Source of the DNA: Psychrobacillus soli
GTDB taxonomy: Bacteria > Bacillota > Bacilli > Bacillales_A > Planococcaceae
NCBI RefSeq assembly: GCF_006861775.1
Contig: NZ_VDGG01000005.1
Coordinates: forward strand, 1-64,000
Direction of reading: 5' to 3'
DNA length: 64,000 nucleotides
In this document: piece after piece, positions 16,861-25,805 of the stretch
Position numbering within the stretch: position 1 is the stretch's first letter
Layout of the letters: each line of letters opens with the position of its first letter
Notes under the pieces: model-generated
Told to the model about the DNA's origin: nothing
What the model saw: the letters and a program-made list of their open reading frames with translations, nothing else
Databases searched by the model: none
Translations under genes and position numbers: made by a program

Positions 16861-16876
16861 GTAATTCTTTAATTAC
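16861..16876. promoter_or_regulatory. Putative NrtR operator upstream of pncA
   Basis: GTAATTCTTTAATTAC, the same 6-4-6 palindrome as at 15973, here lengthened to 11-bp arms (AATTTGTAATT and AATTACAAATT). It lies about 34 bases before the pncA start. Confidence 0.7.
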
Positions 16877-16909
16877 AAATTCAAAAACTAATTATGAGGT
16901 GAAGAAATT

Positions 16910-17461
16910 ATGCAAAAACGTGCACTGATTAACATTGATTATACGGAAGACTTTGTAGCTACAAACGGTTCTTTAACTTGTGGAGAACCAGGTCAAAGAT
17001 TGGAATCAAAAATTACCAAGCTGACGGAGGAATTCATTGCAAATGGAGATTATACGGTATTTGCTGTGGATGTCCATGAAGTCGGGGACAAATATCATCC
17101 AGAAACGAAATTATTTCCCCCTCATAATATTAGAAACACAACAGGTAGGAATTTATATGGTTCTTTAAAAGATGTATACGAGACAAACGAAGGAAGAGAT
17201 AATGTTTACTTCATGGATAAAAAAAGATATTCAGCATTTGCTGGAACAGACTTAGAAATTAAATTGCATGAACGAGGAATTTCAGAGATACACTTAGTTG
17301 GTGTTTGTACAGATATTTGTGTGCTCCATACAGCAGTGGACGCTTATAACAAAGGATTTCATATTGTCATTCATAAAGATGCAGTAGCTTCTTTTAATCC
17401 AGCAGGAAATGAATGGGCATTAGGGCATTTTGAAAATTCACTTGGAGCAAAAGTTCTTTAA
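16910..17461 (+). CDS. pncA: Nicotinamidase
   Basis: A 183-residue cysteine hydrolase of the isochorismatase fold that turns nicotinamide into nicotinate. The catalytic triad is visible as Asp in INIDYTEDF (residue about 10), Lys in MDKKRYSAF (about 104) and Cys in VGVCTDICVLHTA (about 142); the metal-binding DVHE segment is near residue 55. It is followed 30 bases later by pncB in the same direction. The palindrome upstream suggests NrtR control. Confidence 0.93.
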   Translation: MQKRALINIDYTEDFVATNGSLTCGEPGQRLESKITKLTEEFIANGDYTVFAVDVHEVGDKYHPETKLFPPHNIRNTTGRNLYGSLKDVYETNEGRDNVYFMDKKRYSAFAGTDLEIKLHERGISEIHLVGVCTDICVLHTAVDAYNKGFHIVIHKDAVASFNPAGNEWALGHFENSLGAKVL

Positions 17462-17491
17462 AAGTCAAAGTAATTAAAGGAGGAAAACAAA

Positions 17492-18943
17492 ATGAAATAT
17501 GCAGATGATAGTTTCATGTTACACACAGACCTATATCAAATTAATATGGTGGAGACTTATTGGAAGGATGGCATACACAATAAGAAAGCTGTTTTTGAAA
17601 TGTATTTCCGTAAACTTCCGTTTGGAAATGGCTACTCACTGTTCGCAGGTTTGCAGCGTATCATTGATTTTATCGAAAACTTCGGGTTTTCGGAGAGCGA
17701 TATCGCGTATCTACGGGAGGAAGGGCATTATTCCGAGATGTATCTTGAATACCTTAGTAACCTTACATTCACCGGAACGATTCGTTCCATGAAAGAAGGA
17801 GAATTGGTATTTGCTAATGAACCTATCTTGGAAATAGAAGCACCGTTAGCAGAAGCTCAACTAATTGAAACTGCCTTATTAAATATAGTGAACTTCCAGA
17901 CATTGATTGCAACAAAAGCTTCCCGGATTAAACAAGTGATTGGTGAAGAGGTGGCAATGGAGCTCGGTACTAGACGCGCTCAAGAATTAGATGCGGCAAT
18001 TTGGGGTACTCGGGCTGCTTATATCGGTGGATTTTCTGCTACAAGTAATGTCCGTGCAGGAAAATTATTTGGTATCCCTGTGGCTGGAACACATGCCCAT
18101 GCAATGGTGCAAGCTTATCAGGATGAATATGTAGCTTTCACAAAATATGCAGAAGCACATAAGGATTGCGTTTTCTTAGTAGACACATACGATACGCTGC
18201 GTTCTGGTGTTCCTAATGCTATTCGGGTAGCCAAGGAATTTGGGGATAAGATTAATTTTATAGGGATTCGATTAGATAGTGGAGATATGGCTTACCTTTC
18301 AAAAGAAGCAAGAAAAATGTTAGATGAAGCTGGCTTTACAGAAGCGAAAATTTCCGCTTCTAATGATTTAGATGAATACACGATTATGAACTTAAAAGCA
18401 CAAGGGGCTAAAATTGATACTTGGGGTATTGGGACAAAATTGATTACCGCTTATGATCAACCCGCTCTAGGCGCTGTATATAAATTAGTTTCTATTGAAA
18501 ATGAAACTGGAGAAATGGTTGATACGATTAAAATCTCTGCTAATCCAGAGAAAGTAACGACACCGGGACGGAAACGAATATATCGTATTATTAATAACGT
18601 CAACGGTCATGCAGAAGGAGATTATATTGCTTTAGCTCATGAAAAGCCACAAGAGGAAGAACGTTTGAAAATGTTTCATCCGGTACACACCTATATTAGT
18701 AAATTTGTAACTGATTTTACTGCAAGAGAGTTGCATGTAGATGTAATAGCTGGCGGTTCTGTCGTTTATGAATTACCGACAATTCAAGAAATACAACGCT
18801 ATGCAAACGAAAATCTAAATTTATTATGGAATGAATATAAGCGCACCATGAATCCAGAAGAGTACCCAGTCGATTTGAGTCAAGCTTGTTGGGATAACAA
18901 GATGGAGCGAATCCGTGAAATTCAAGATAAAGTGCTAAGATAA
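17492..18943 (+). CDS. pncB: Nicotinate phosphoribosyltransferase
   Basis: A 483-residue NAPRTase, normal length for the Gram-positive type. It converts nicotinate and PRPP to nicotinate mononucleotide using ATP. Recognisable parts are HTDLYQINM at the start, ELGTRRAQELDAAIWGTRAA (conserved His replaced region and Arg triad), AGTHAHAMVQAY, and RLDSGDMAYLSKEARKML for the phosphate-binding part. It has an AAAGGAGG ribosome site and lies between pncA and the nadD-like gene. Confidence 0.96.
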   Translation: MKYADDSFMLHTDLYQINMVETYWKDGIHNKKAVFEMYFRKLPFGNGYSLFAGLQRIIDFIENFGFSESDIAYLREEGHYSEMYLEYLSNLTFTGTIRSMKEGELVFANEPILEIEAPLAEAQLIETALLNIVNFQTLIATKASRIKQVIGEEVAMELGTRRAQELDAAIWGTRAAYIGGFSATSNVRAGKLFGIPVAGTHAHAMVQAYQDEYVAFTKYAEAHKDCVFLVDTYDTLRSGVPNAIRVAKEFGDKINFIGIRLDSGDMAYLSKEARKMLDEAGFTEAKISASNDLDEYTIMNLKAQGAKIDTWGIGTKLITAYDQPALGAVYKLVSIENETGEMVDTIKISANPEKVTTPGRKRIYRIINNVNGHAEGDYIALAHEKPQEEERLKMFHPVHTYISKFVTDFTARELHVDVIAGGSVVYELPTIQEIQRYANENLNLLWNEYKRTMNPEEYPVDLSQACWDNKMERIREIQDKVLR

Positions 18944-18982
18944 CATTGTAATAGTGGAACAAGGGATTTGGAGGAATCAGTA

Positions 18983-19597
18983 ATGGCTAAAATCGGTATT
19001 TATGGATCTTCATTTGATCCAATTACAAATGTACATTTATGGACGGCAAGCACTGTTGCTCATCGCTGCAAATTGGATAAGGTGATTTTGTTGCCTTGCT
19101 CAAGTAAAAGAAAAGACAAAAGATTGAAAACGGAAGATGAGCATCGTTGGAATATGCTTCAACTGGCTATTGAAGATGATAGTCGTTTTGTTGCAGATGA
19201 TCATGAAATGAAGCAAGATGCTTGGAATATATATACGTATGACACAATGGTGCATTTTAAAAAGAAATATCCAATTGATGAAGTGTACTTCATTATGGGA
19301 GCAGATTTATTAGTGGATATTGCAAAAGGTGAATGGGCCAAAGGAAGAGAGTTAGTTTCTGAAAATAAATTCATTGTGATGGCAAGAGAGGGAGTAGATA
19401 TGTTATCAACCATTAGTCGCTCTGCAATACTTAGGAACAATGATGATGGTTCAACCTTCCATTTAGTTGATAAGGGGTTGGCTATGGAGATTAGCTCAAC
19501 GTATATTCGTGAAGAATTTGCTGTGGGTGGAGAACCGAAATATTTATTGCCGACTTCATGCTATGACTATATAAAAAAACATGGACTATATAGTTAA
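18983..19597 (+). CDS. NadD-like nicotinate-nucleotide adenylyltransferase
   Basis: A 204-residue nucleotidyltransferase that would make deamido-NAD from nicotinate mononucleotide and ATP, completing the salvage route. The N-terminus IGIYGSSFDPITNVHLW is the adenylyltransferase loop, but the usual (H/T)xGH is TNVH, with Gly replaced by Val. ISSTYIREEF near residue 172 is the conserved C-terminal ISST-x-x-R motif. The frame is open from TTG 18968; GGAGG at 18970-18974 fits ATG 18983. Bacillales normally have another nadD next to yqeK, so this may be a second, salvage-dedicated copy. Confidence 0.85.
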   Translation: MAKIGIYGSSFDPITNVHLWTASTVAHRCKLDKVILLPCSSKRKDKRLKTEDEHRWNMLQLAIEDDSRFVADDHEMKQDAWNIYTYDTMVHFKKKYPIDEVYFIMGADLLVDIAKGEWAKGRELVSENKFIVMAREGVDMLSTISRSAILRNNDDGSTFHLVDKGLAMEISSTYIREEFAVGGEPKYLLPTSCYDYIKKHGLYS

Positions 19598-20152
19598 GGT
19601 GAGTTGAGATGAGTTTAGCAACTTCCAACAAACGATTAACACGTTCCTCAGTCATTCGGAGATAACCCCACTTGGTGTCAGAGCGGACTTTCTGATAGTC
19701 ATGGCATGAGAATAGAATACAACCTATATACCTCATGCTCAGTAAAGCGCCGAATGAAAGGCCTGTGGTGGAATGAAAAAACATAGCGTATTGGTGTCGG
19801 ATTATGGTGCATTTTAAGGTACTCAAGAGCGTTTTATGTTAGATTCTGCGGTTTCCCAGGAAATATTTCGTTTGTGAATTATCGCTTATTTCTTAATGAG
19901 CTACAAGAAAAGTTTAATACAATCGGAGTGTTACAAGGCGTGAGTTAGATAAAACGGTTGGTATAACAATATTCTATCGTGTATTAAGCGGATTGGACAA
20001 TTTGAATTTCAATCCTGAAAGAGATACTCCCTTATTTCTAGGTGTATCTCTTTTTTTGAGTACTATTAATATTTATTTCGATATTAATGAAATTCGTCAA
20101 ACTGTACTTTTTAGCTGCAATAAAATTTTTAAATTTTCAGGGCCAATGAACA
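19598..20152. other. Intergenic region with possible decayed coding sequence
   Basis: No intact gene is supported. Short protein-like stretches appear in more than one frame: on the minus strand around 19640-19740 (HDYQKVRSDTKWGYL), and on the plus strand around 19945-20030 (DKTVGITIFYRVLSGLDNL). They have no ribosome sites and are broken by stops, so they may be remains of old genes. An imperfect hairpin (GAAAGAGATACTCC with GGTGTATCTCTTTTT, 20017-20055) may be a terminator. Confidence 0.35.
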
Positions 20153-20587
20153 ATGGATGTAAGTCTATTCGGGATAGTTTTAGGTCTTGCGGCAATGGGT
20201 TCTTTAAAAACCCAAAAGGAGATGGAACCGTCCCCAGTCCAAGAGCGAAGAGGCTATTTTCGAATCGACTTCCACTACCCATTAGAAGCGTTGATGACCA
20301 TTTCGGAATTGAACGAGAAAAAGGTTCAATTAGGAAACACAAGAATATTAGTTGAAAATTTGGGCCCAGCCGGATTACGTTTTTTATCAAAGATTAAACT
20401 ACCTGTAAGTTCGGATATACTCTTAAAGTTTCAAACTACTATGGCTGATGAAGGCATGACCCTTTACGGAACGATTATCCATGATTCAGAACTAGAAGGA
20501 TTGAATCGATATGGTGTTGAATTACTTGTGGATGAGGAAGAAAGAGGGAAACTTATTAAGCGGTTCAATCAGTTGCAGGTGCATTAA
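20153..20587 (+). CDS. PilZ-domain protein with N-terminal membrane helix
   Basis: A 144-residue protein. Residues 1-18 are hydrophobic (MDVSLFGIVLGLAAMGSL), a likely membrane anchor. A PilZ domain follows: ERRGYFRIDF near residue 31 is the RxxxR c-di-GMP motif and ENLGPAGLRFLS near 68 is the (D/N)xSxxG part, with Leu in place of Ser. It may sense cyclic di-GMP at the membrane. The ribosome site is weak (AGGGCC), so an internal start is possible. It stands alone between non-coding stretches. Confidence 0.75.
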   Translation: MDVSLFGIVLGLAAMGSLKTQKEMEPSPVQERRGYFRIDFHYPLEALMTISELNEKKVQLGNTRILVENLGPAGLRFLSKIKLPVSSDILLKFQTTMADEGMTLYGTIIHDSELEGLNRYGVELLVDEEERGKLIKRFNQLQVH

Positions 20588-20803
20588 AGAAAAAGCCAGC
20601 TTCTGCCAGGGTATCCATTCGTTACAGAGAATGTGTTTACTTACTTTAAGCAGCTGTAAATAAAACCCGATTTTTAACAACCTTTTTTTGAAGAAATTGG
20701 GGATCAACCGAGAAATGTCTTCATAATAAGCTCATTTCCATAGTTAGTATGACAATATCATTATAAGTGTGGAGAAAATATCCTTTGTAAGCTAAACTAT
20801 ATT

Positions 20804-20838
20804 AAATCCCGCAACCCAATATATGAGTTGTGGGATTT
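20804..20838. terminator. Bidirectional terminator (PilZ gene / NA37 gene)
   Basis: AAATCCCGCAAC pairs with GTTGTGGGATTT around an 11-base AT loop, with AT-rich flanks on both sides. It lies between the two convergent genes. Confidence 0.75.
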
Positions 20839-20851
20839 TAGCATTTTTTGA

Positions 20852-21856
20852 TTATACTTCTTCTTGGAAGTAGATTTTATAAAACTTTCGGTTGGTTGTT
20901 TCATCATAGCCAACTTCAATTAGTTCCTCTACTTGATTGATATCACGAACATTTACTTGAATTTCAATGTTGGAGTCGAGTTTAATTTTACGCTTATACG
21001 TTTTTTCTACTTTTTCGATCGCACTTTCGGAAATTACTGTTTCGTATGGTTTTACCGAGTTTACGATGACTTCTTTTTGTACTGGATCTGCCTTTTCAAA
21101 TACGGTATCAATAAAATCATGTACCTGGAATTCTTCTTCAGTCCTAAAATAATCGAGCGTTTTATTTAAAAATCCTAATTTCTCCGTATTCGTAAAACTT
21201 TCTTCTTTTAAAATATATTTTTTGCATTCTGTTAACGCTAAATTCGTTTTATGGTAATGTTCATCTGCTACTTTAATTTTTAAAAAGCGTTCTTGCCAGT
21301 AGATAACATCTTCTTTCTTTTTTGTTTTTATAAAGACAGCGGGTGCTTGATCCGCTCCCATATCCACGATTATGGCCATATTATTGAGTTTCTTTACGTT
21401 AATACCGTCGACGCCATTGACAATCATTTTGTTTTGCTCGTTTTTCACATCTAAAAACATTTCTTTTTCTTCTATTTTTACGATGGCGATTACCTTTTTT
21501 ACTTCCGTAGACATTAAACAGTTTTCGAACAGTCCAATAAACAAGTCTCCACTTTTAATATTGGGATGCCCAGATACGCTGTGTAAATGTGCGGCGATAT
21601 GTTTTGATTGTTCCAGAAAGCTATCGTTATTATCGAAAATGGATGTCACATATGTATACACTTCATTTAACCCAATATTTGTTTCGTGAAAAAATTCGTA
21701 TTGTTGCTCCAAATCCATTTTGTTAAATGCTAATTGTGTAAAGGCTGCTTCTAGCAATACTTCTGGCTGAGAAAATGCCTCTTCTCCTAAAACAAGCGCA
21801 TCGCTTACATTATGAACGACATACTGTGCTAATTTACTTTCACTTACTTCTAGCAT
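20852..21856 (-). CDS. 37-kDa nucleoid-associated protein (NA37/YejK family)
   Basis: A 334-residue protein of the NdpA/NA37 family, cytoplasmic proteins found on the nucleoid whose exact function is unsettled. Family features are the helical N-terminal half, the KSGDLFIGLFENC segment near residue 105, the paired beta strands of the middle (KMIVNGVDGINVKKLNNMAI) and a C-terminal DNA-binding-like domain (YKRKIKLDSNIEI). The frame is open to a GTG at 21865, but AAGGTG places the ATG at 21854-21856. It is a single gene, convergent with the PilZ gene. Confidence 0.85.
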   Translation of the reverse strand: MLEVSESKLAQYVVHNVSDALVLGEEAFSQPEVLLEAAFTQLAFNKMDLEQQYEFFHETNIGLNEVYTYVTSIFDNNDSFLEQSKHIAAHLHSVSGHPNIKSGDLFIGLFENCLMSTEVKKVIAIVKIEEKEMFLDVKNEQNKMIVNGVDGINVKKLNNMAIIVDMGADQAPAVFIKTKKKEDVIYWQERFLKIKVADEHYHKTNLALTECKKYILKEESFTNTEKLGFLNKTLDYFRTEEEFQVHDFIDTVFEKADPVQKEVIVNSVKPYETVISESAIEKVEKTYKRKIKLDSNIEIQVNVRDINQVEELIEVGYDETTNRKFYKIYFQEEV

Positions 21857-22117
21857 GGTCTTCACCTTCTAATCATTAGTTGTAGATAGTTTACCTTATC
21901 ATATCTTGGATACTATTTGAATGGAATATTTTTAAAAGTCACTTTTAAAAGAGGGAAATTAAGGTAAGTTATACAATTGACTAAATATTGAGGTGATAAG
22001 ACGGACTATGAATTACTGAAAAAAGAGTAAGTAACAAAGTAGATTGGAAAATCTGGTTCTATCTTTTACTTTTCTGATTACACTAAATAGAATAGGTGAA
22101 TTGGGAGGGAAGAGAAT

Positions 22118-23395
22118 TTGGCGAAAAAATGGGGAATAACAGCACTATTGGTATTTGGATTATATGCTTTAGTTATGTATGTTTATATCTTCCATAGTGG
22201 AAGTGGGGATATACCAGCAGGGTTGAAAGGGACTGTTGCGGATCCGAATGTTTTTATGACGGAGCGTGAATTGTATCTGAGTGAGGAATATTCAAAAATA
22301 AGAAATTTCCTCTTTTTTGTAATCACTCCTCTTGAATGGCTTATCTATTTATTTATTCTCATTACTGGTCTTTCTCAAGTATTTGAAAGATGGCTTCCAC
22401 TAAAAAACAAATGGGCAATCGTGCAAAATGCAGTTTATTTATTTTTACTGTCTGTTTTCCTTTTTATCGCATTATTTCCAATAGATTATTACAGATATTA
22501 TTTAAGTAAGTACTACGGAATAAGTACGCAAGTTTTTTCCTCATGGATGCGGGATAATGTCATTGATTTTTGGGTTACGCTCGGAGAGACTGTACTCATA
22601 GTAACCGTACTTTATTGGCTAATTAATAAAAGCACAAAGAGATGGTGGCTACATGCTTGGTTGTTAATGATTCCTTTTACGATCTTCCTTATGTTTATCC
22701 AACCAGTCGTAATCGACCCATTATATAATGATTTCTATCCGCTTACAAATAAAGAATTAGAAACGAAAATCTTAGCGGTCGCTGAACAAGCAAATATTCC
22801 AACAGAGCATGTATATGAAGTGAATATGGCGGAAAAGACAAATGCGCTTAATGCCTACGTTACGGGGATTGGAAGTAATGCAAGAATTGTATTATGGGAT
22901 ACGACGTTAAGCCGATTATCCGAAAATGAAATTCTCTTCATTATGGCACATGAAATGGGGCACTATGTGGAGAAACATATCTATTTCGGAATCGCAGGCT
23001 ATCTGTTAACGACGCTTGTAGGACTTTGGTTAACAGCGAAACTAATGCCTTGGATCATCACGCGTTTTGGACGTGTTTTAAAAATTAAGCGACTAAATGC
23101 AATTCATTCGCTTCCATTATTTTTACTTATTACATCGTTTTTATTGTTCGTTTCAAGTCCAGCTTCAAATTATGTTTCTAGATACCAAGAGACTAGAGCA
23201 GATCGATATGCGATGGAGTTAGTGGCAGATCCAGAGGCAGCTGTGAGCACTTTCCAGGCACTGACGAAGGCTGGATTAAATGAAGTGAATCCGCCGCTAC
23301 TCGTGAAATGGTTTCGATATGGTCATCCGACGATGTTAGATAGAATAACTAACGTTGCTGGTGAAAAAGAAACAATGGAGCAAGATGCCCCTTAA
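22118..23395 (+). CDS. M48 family zinc metalloprotease (Ste24/CAAX protease-like)
   Basis: A 425-residue membrane protease. About seven hydrophobic segments surround the zinc motif HEMGHYVEKH near residue 283 (HExxH), with the third ligand Glu in ETRADRYAMEL near 363. This layout matches Ste24/CAAX prenyl protease 1 homologues in Bacillales, which probably serve membrane protein quality control since bacteria lack prenylated CAAX proteins. It starts at TTG 22118 after GGGAGGGA. It stands alone, convergent with the guanine deaminase gene. Confidence 0.93.
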   Translation: MAKKWGITALLVFGLYALVMYVYIFHSGSGDIPAGLKGTVADPNVFMTERELYLSEEYSKIRNFLFFVITPLEWLIYLFILITGLSQVFERWLPLKNKWAIVQNAVYLFLLSVFLFIALFPIDYYRYYLSKYYGISTQVFSSWMRDNVIDFWVTLGETVLIVTVLYWLINKSTKRWWLHAWLLMIPFTIFLMFIQPVVIDPLYNDFYPLTNKELETKILAVAEQANIPTEHVYEVNMAEKTNALNAYVTGIGSNARIVLWDTTLSRLSENEILFIMAHEMGHYVEKHIYFGIAGYLLTTLVGLWLTAKLMPWIITRFGRVLKIKRLNAIHSLPLFLLITSFLLFVSSPASNYVSRYQETRADRYAMELVADPEAAVSTFQALTKAGLNEVNPPLLVKWFRYGHPTMLDRITNVAGEKETMEQDAP

Positions 23396-23421
23396 GTTTC
23401 AATAAATATACTTAAAAGATA

Positions 23422-23461
23422 GAAGTAGGAGGTGCTAGAACAAGCTAGCGCCTCCTACTTC
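23422..23461. terminator. Bidirectional terminator (M48 protease / guanine deaminase)
   Basis: GAAGTAGGAGGTGCTAG pairs with CTAGCGCCTCCTACTTC around AACAAG: a strong stem that touches the guaD stop codon. Confidence 0.85.
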
Positions 23462-23462
23462 A

Positions 23463-24830
23463 TTACATGCGTGAATGTACTTTTTCACCTTGAACCCAGA
23501 CTTCACGAATATTTTCCGGACGAACTAAATACATTATTTTTTGGAAGACATCGTGCAAATCTTCCTCTGCGTTAAAAATAGGAAGTTTTGCGGTCGCTAA
23601 TTTCGTATCAATGGTTTGTACATCCCATGCATAATTTTCTGCTAAACGTCCGATTGGCAAGCTTAAACCTTCTCCTCCACCAGCAGTTGCCAAGTAAAAA
23701 GCTTCGTTAATCGTAATACGCGAATTTGGCACACCGCGTTCACTAGCAGGAAGAGCGGTATTCACACCATCTTCTAACATTCTAGATGAGATCACAGCCT
23801 GTCTAGCATTATCGAAAAGACTAGGAGAAAAACCACCGGAAATATCAGAGCCTAAACCAATCTCCACACCTTTTGCATGCAAATGAGCGATCGGAATAAC
23901 GCTATTGGCGAAGTAAGCATTCGATATTGGGCAATGGCAAACGGCAGTTCCTGTTTCCGCAAAAAGATGTGCATCGTCATCATCTAAGAAATTACAATGT
24001 GCCATTACAGACTTATCACCTAATAGACCAAAATCATTCAAGGCAAAGGCATCGTTCTTTTGGAATCGATCTTGTACATAGCCATGTTCCCAATCACTTT
24101 CACTGCAGTGCGATTGAATATGGGTGTCGTATTTAGCAGCAAGCTCACCTAAACCTTTTAAAGCATCATCTGTACAACTTGGGATAAAACGAGGTGTAAC
24201 TACGGGATACACACCTTGTTTAGTTGACTTAGCAAGTTCTTTTACAGCTATAATAAACTCTTCTGTATCTTCTAATGCGGTTTGCGTACTAGCATCGCGA
24301 TAAAAGTCCGGATTTTGATCAGGATTATCCATGACAACTTTCCCAACTAGACCGCGTTGTCCTTTGTTCGCACATATTTCGGCTAGCATGAAACTTGCTT
24401 CTTTATGTACAGTTGCAAAATAAAGAGCTGTAGTCGTTCCGTTTGCTAGTAGCGTATTTACTACATCTTCATAGACATTTTTGGCAAATTCTAAATCCGA
24501 AAACTTCGACTCAATTGGGAATGTATATGTATTTAACCAATCATAGAGTGGAATATCTAGTGCTGTTCCAGATTGTGCCCATTGCGGAGCGTGCACGTGT
24601 AAATCGACAAAACCTGGTAAGAAGTACTGACCTTCAGCTAAGTGGTGAAAGTTTTCTGCTCCTTCATAAGAATTTAGTAAAACTGGATAGTCGGCATCTT
24701 CTGGTGCCACAACTTTCTCAATCATTCCGTTGTCATTAATGCAAAAAAGATAGTCTTTTAGAATTTTGACTTCTTTTGGTGACTCGCTTGTAAAAGCAGT
24801 CCCTTGAAAAACTTGCGCATATTTAATCAT
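23463..24830 (-). CDS. guaD: Guanine deaminase
   Basis: A 455-residue amidohydrolase that converts guanine to xanthine and ammonia. It is the long, TIM-barrel form of guanine deaminase, unlike the short CDA-fold GuaD of Bacillus subtilis. Signatures: FLPGFVDLHVHAPQW near residue 75 (metal-binding HxH and the PQW substrate segment), HIQSHCSESDWE near 237, and GLGSDISGG near 325 with the catalytic Asp. Start ATG 24828-24830 follows GAGGTG. A plain sigma-A-type promoter is close upstream, and no purine riboswitch was recognised. Confidence 0.93.
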   Translation of the reverse strand: MIKYAQVFQGTAFTSESPKEVKILKDYLFCINDNGMIEKVVAPEDADYPVLLNSYEGAENFHHLAEGQYFLPGFVDLHVHAPQWAQSGTALDIPLYDWLNTYTFPIESKFSDLEFAKNVYEDVVNTLLANGTTTALYFATVHKEASFMLAEICANKGQRGLVGKVVMDNPDQNPDFYRDASTQTALEDTEEFIIAVKELAKSTKQGVYPVVTPRFIPSCTDDALKGLGELAAKYDTHIQSHCSESDWEHGYVQDRFQKNDAFALNDFGLLGDKSVMAHCNFLDDDDAHLFAETGTAVCHCPISNAYFANSVIPIAHLHAKGVEIGLGSDISGGFSPSLFDNARQAVISSRMLEDGVNTALPASERGVPNSRITINEAFYLATAGGGEGLSLPIGRLAENYAWDVQTIDTKLATAKLPIFNAEEDLHDVFQKIMYLVRPENIREVWVQGEKVHSRM

Positions 24831-24871
24831 AAACTACACCTCATTGGTCGTATTTTAACAATATAATCGTA

Positions 24872-24900
24872 ATTATAGGGCAATAAGAATAGGGCGTCTA
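24872..24900 (-). promoter_or_regulatory. Promoter of guaD
   Basis: On the minus strand TAGACG (24900-24895), a 17-base spacer and TATAAT (24877-24872). The leader would be only about 35 bases, too short for a metabolite riboswitch. Confidence 0.65.
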
Positions 24901-24973
24901 CGGTTTTTTAGGTTCGCTACAATGTTAAATAGATAAAGCCGAAGTTAAATACTATTTTTTTAGGGAAAACACA

Positions 24974-25002
24974 ATAAAAGCGAGAGTGTAAATAGCTCTC
25001 GC
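24974..25002 (-). terminator. Terminator after small gene at 25006
   Basis: On the minus strand GCGAGAG and CTCTCGC form a stem around a 9-base loop, followed by TTTTATTGTG. It lies right after the stop of the 64-residue protein. Confidence 0.75.
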
Positions 25003-25005
25003 CTT

Positions 25006-25200
25006 TCATATATGATTACTATGGTTGGTTTGTGATGCTTGCTTTTTTCTTTTAGAACTAAATTCCTCCGCAAACTCTTCTTCTAGATTATTGTTCGAGT
25101 CGTGGTTATTACTATTGGTTTTGTTTTTACTTTTGTTTTTGTAAAGATCTAAATTATTATGCGTTCTTTCATTCATTGTTTTTTTATTGTTTTTACTCAT
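25006..25200 (-). CDS. Small Asn/Lys-rich hydrophilic protein, function unknown
   Basis: A 64-residue, very polar protein rich in Asn, Lys, Glu and Ser, without hydrophobic segments. It has an excellent ribosome site (AAGAGGTGAAC before ATG 25198-25200) and its own terminator, so it is probably real. The LEEEFAEEFSSKRKKQ part recalls the tails of some small acid-soluble spore proteins, a suggestion only. It follows another small gene at 25260 in the same direction, possibly in one transcript. Confidence 0.65.
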   Translation of the reverse strand: MSKNNKKTMNERTHNNLDLYKNKSKNKTNSNNHDSNNNLEEEFAEEFSSKRKKQASQTNHSNHI

Positions 25201-25259
25201 AGAAGTTCACCTCTTAGAGTTTATTGTGCTTCCTATTGGATATTTTATTCTTAAAGTGC

Positions 25260-25484
25260 TTATCTTCTTTTATTCTTCCCAAGGTCTTTCGTACTTGCTT
25301 TATTTTTATCTACTATTTTTTCAAACTCAATATAAACGTGATATGTGTTTTCATCGATTTCCATCACACTAATAACTTTTCCTTTCCTACCTTTAATCTT
25401 TATAGCTTCATCTACTGTAGGTATACTTCTTAACGCTTGATTGAGCACTTTAGTCTTGTTTTCATAAAAATGAACGGCAAACAT
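25260..25484 (-). CDS. Small conserved-looking hypothetical protein
   Basis: A 74-residue protein (start ATG 25482-25484 after AAAGGGGATATAGGG). It contains ALRSIPTVDEAIKIKGRKGK and a VISVMEIDENTYHVYIEFEK strand-rich centre that looks like a small SH3- or KOW-like beta barrel, and ends in a Lys-rich tail. I do not recognise the family. It may share a transcript with the 64-residue protein 59 bases downstream. Confidence 0.6.
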   Translation of the reverse strand: MFAVHFYENKTKVLNQALRSIPTVDEAIKIKGRKGKVISVMEIDENTYHVYIEFEKIVDKNKASTKDLGKNKRR

Positions 25485-25647
25485 CCCTATATCCCCTTTA
25501 ATTCGTAATTTTACTATCTTTGAATTAACTCATTTTATGATTCTGAAGGGGATATAGAACTTTAAAATTAAATATAAGTTATTTATGAAAAAACAAGAGG
25601 GCGAAACATTCCAATTGCTCAAGCTGGCTAAATAGTTCAATCTGTTA

Positions 25648-25653
25648 TATAAT
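25648..25653 (+). promoter_or_regulatory. Promoter -10 of cold shock gene
   Basis: TATAAT about 150 bases before the csp start; the -35 region is weak. It implies a long untranslated leader of about 145 bases. Confidence 0.5.
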
Positions 25654-25690
25654 ATGGATAGATAATTAAATTACTTTACTAGAAAATATG

Positions 25691-25753
25691 AATTCACATA
25701 TTGTAAAAAGTAATCGCATTCGTTCGTTACTTTTTTAATATGTGAATTTTTTT
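25691..25753 (+). promoter_or_regulatory. Long hairpin with T-run in csp leader
   Basis: AATTCACATATT pairs with AATATGTGAATT, and inside it AAAAAGTAA pairs with TTACTTTTT, around a 13-base loop. T residues follow at once, so it looks like an intrinsic terminator. No plus-strand gene lies upstream, so it would act as an attenuator or a temperature-sensitive structure in the cold shock mRNA leader. Confidence 0.6.
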
Positions 25754-25805
25754 ATATCTGTTGGAGATAATATATTATTCAATATATTTTATGGAGGTTT
25801 TTTAA

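Noticed and set aside
19491-19826. Minus-strand frame of 111 codons beside nadD
   Set aside because: Overlaps the nadD-like gene end, lacks a ribosome site and mixes unrelated composition; at most part is a remnant.
24831-25005. Purine or other riboswitch upstream of guanine deaminase
   Set aside because: None of the conserved purine-aptamer blocks is present and the predicted leader is only about 35 bases.
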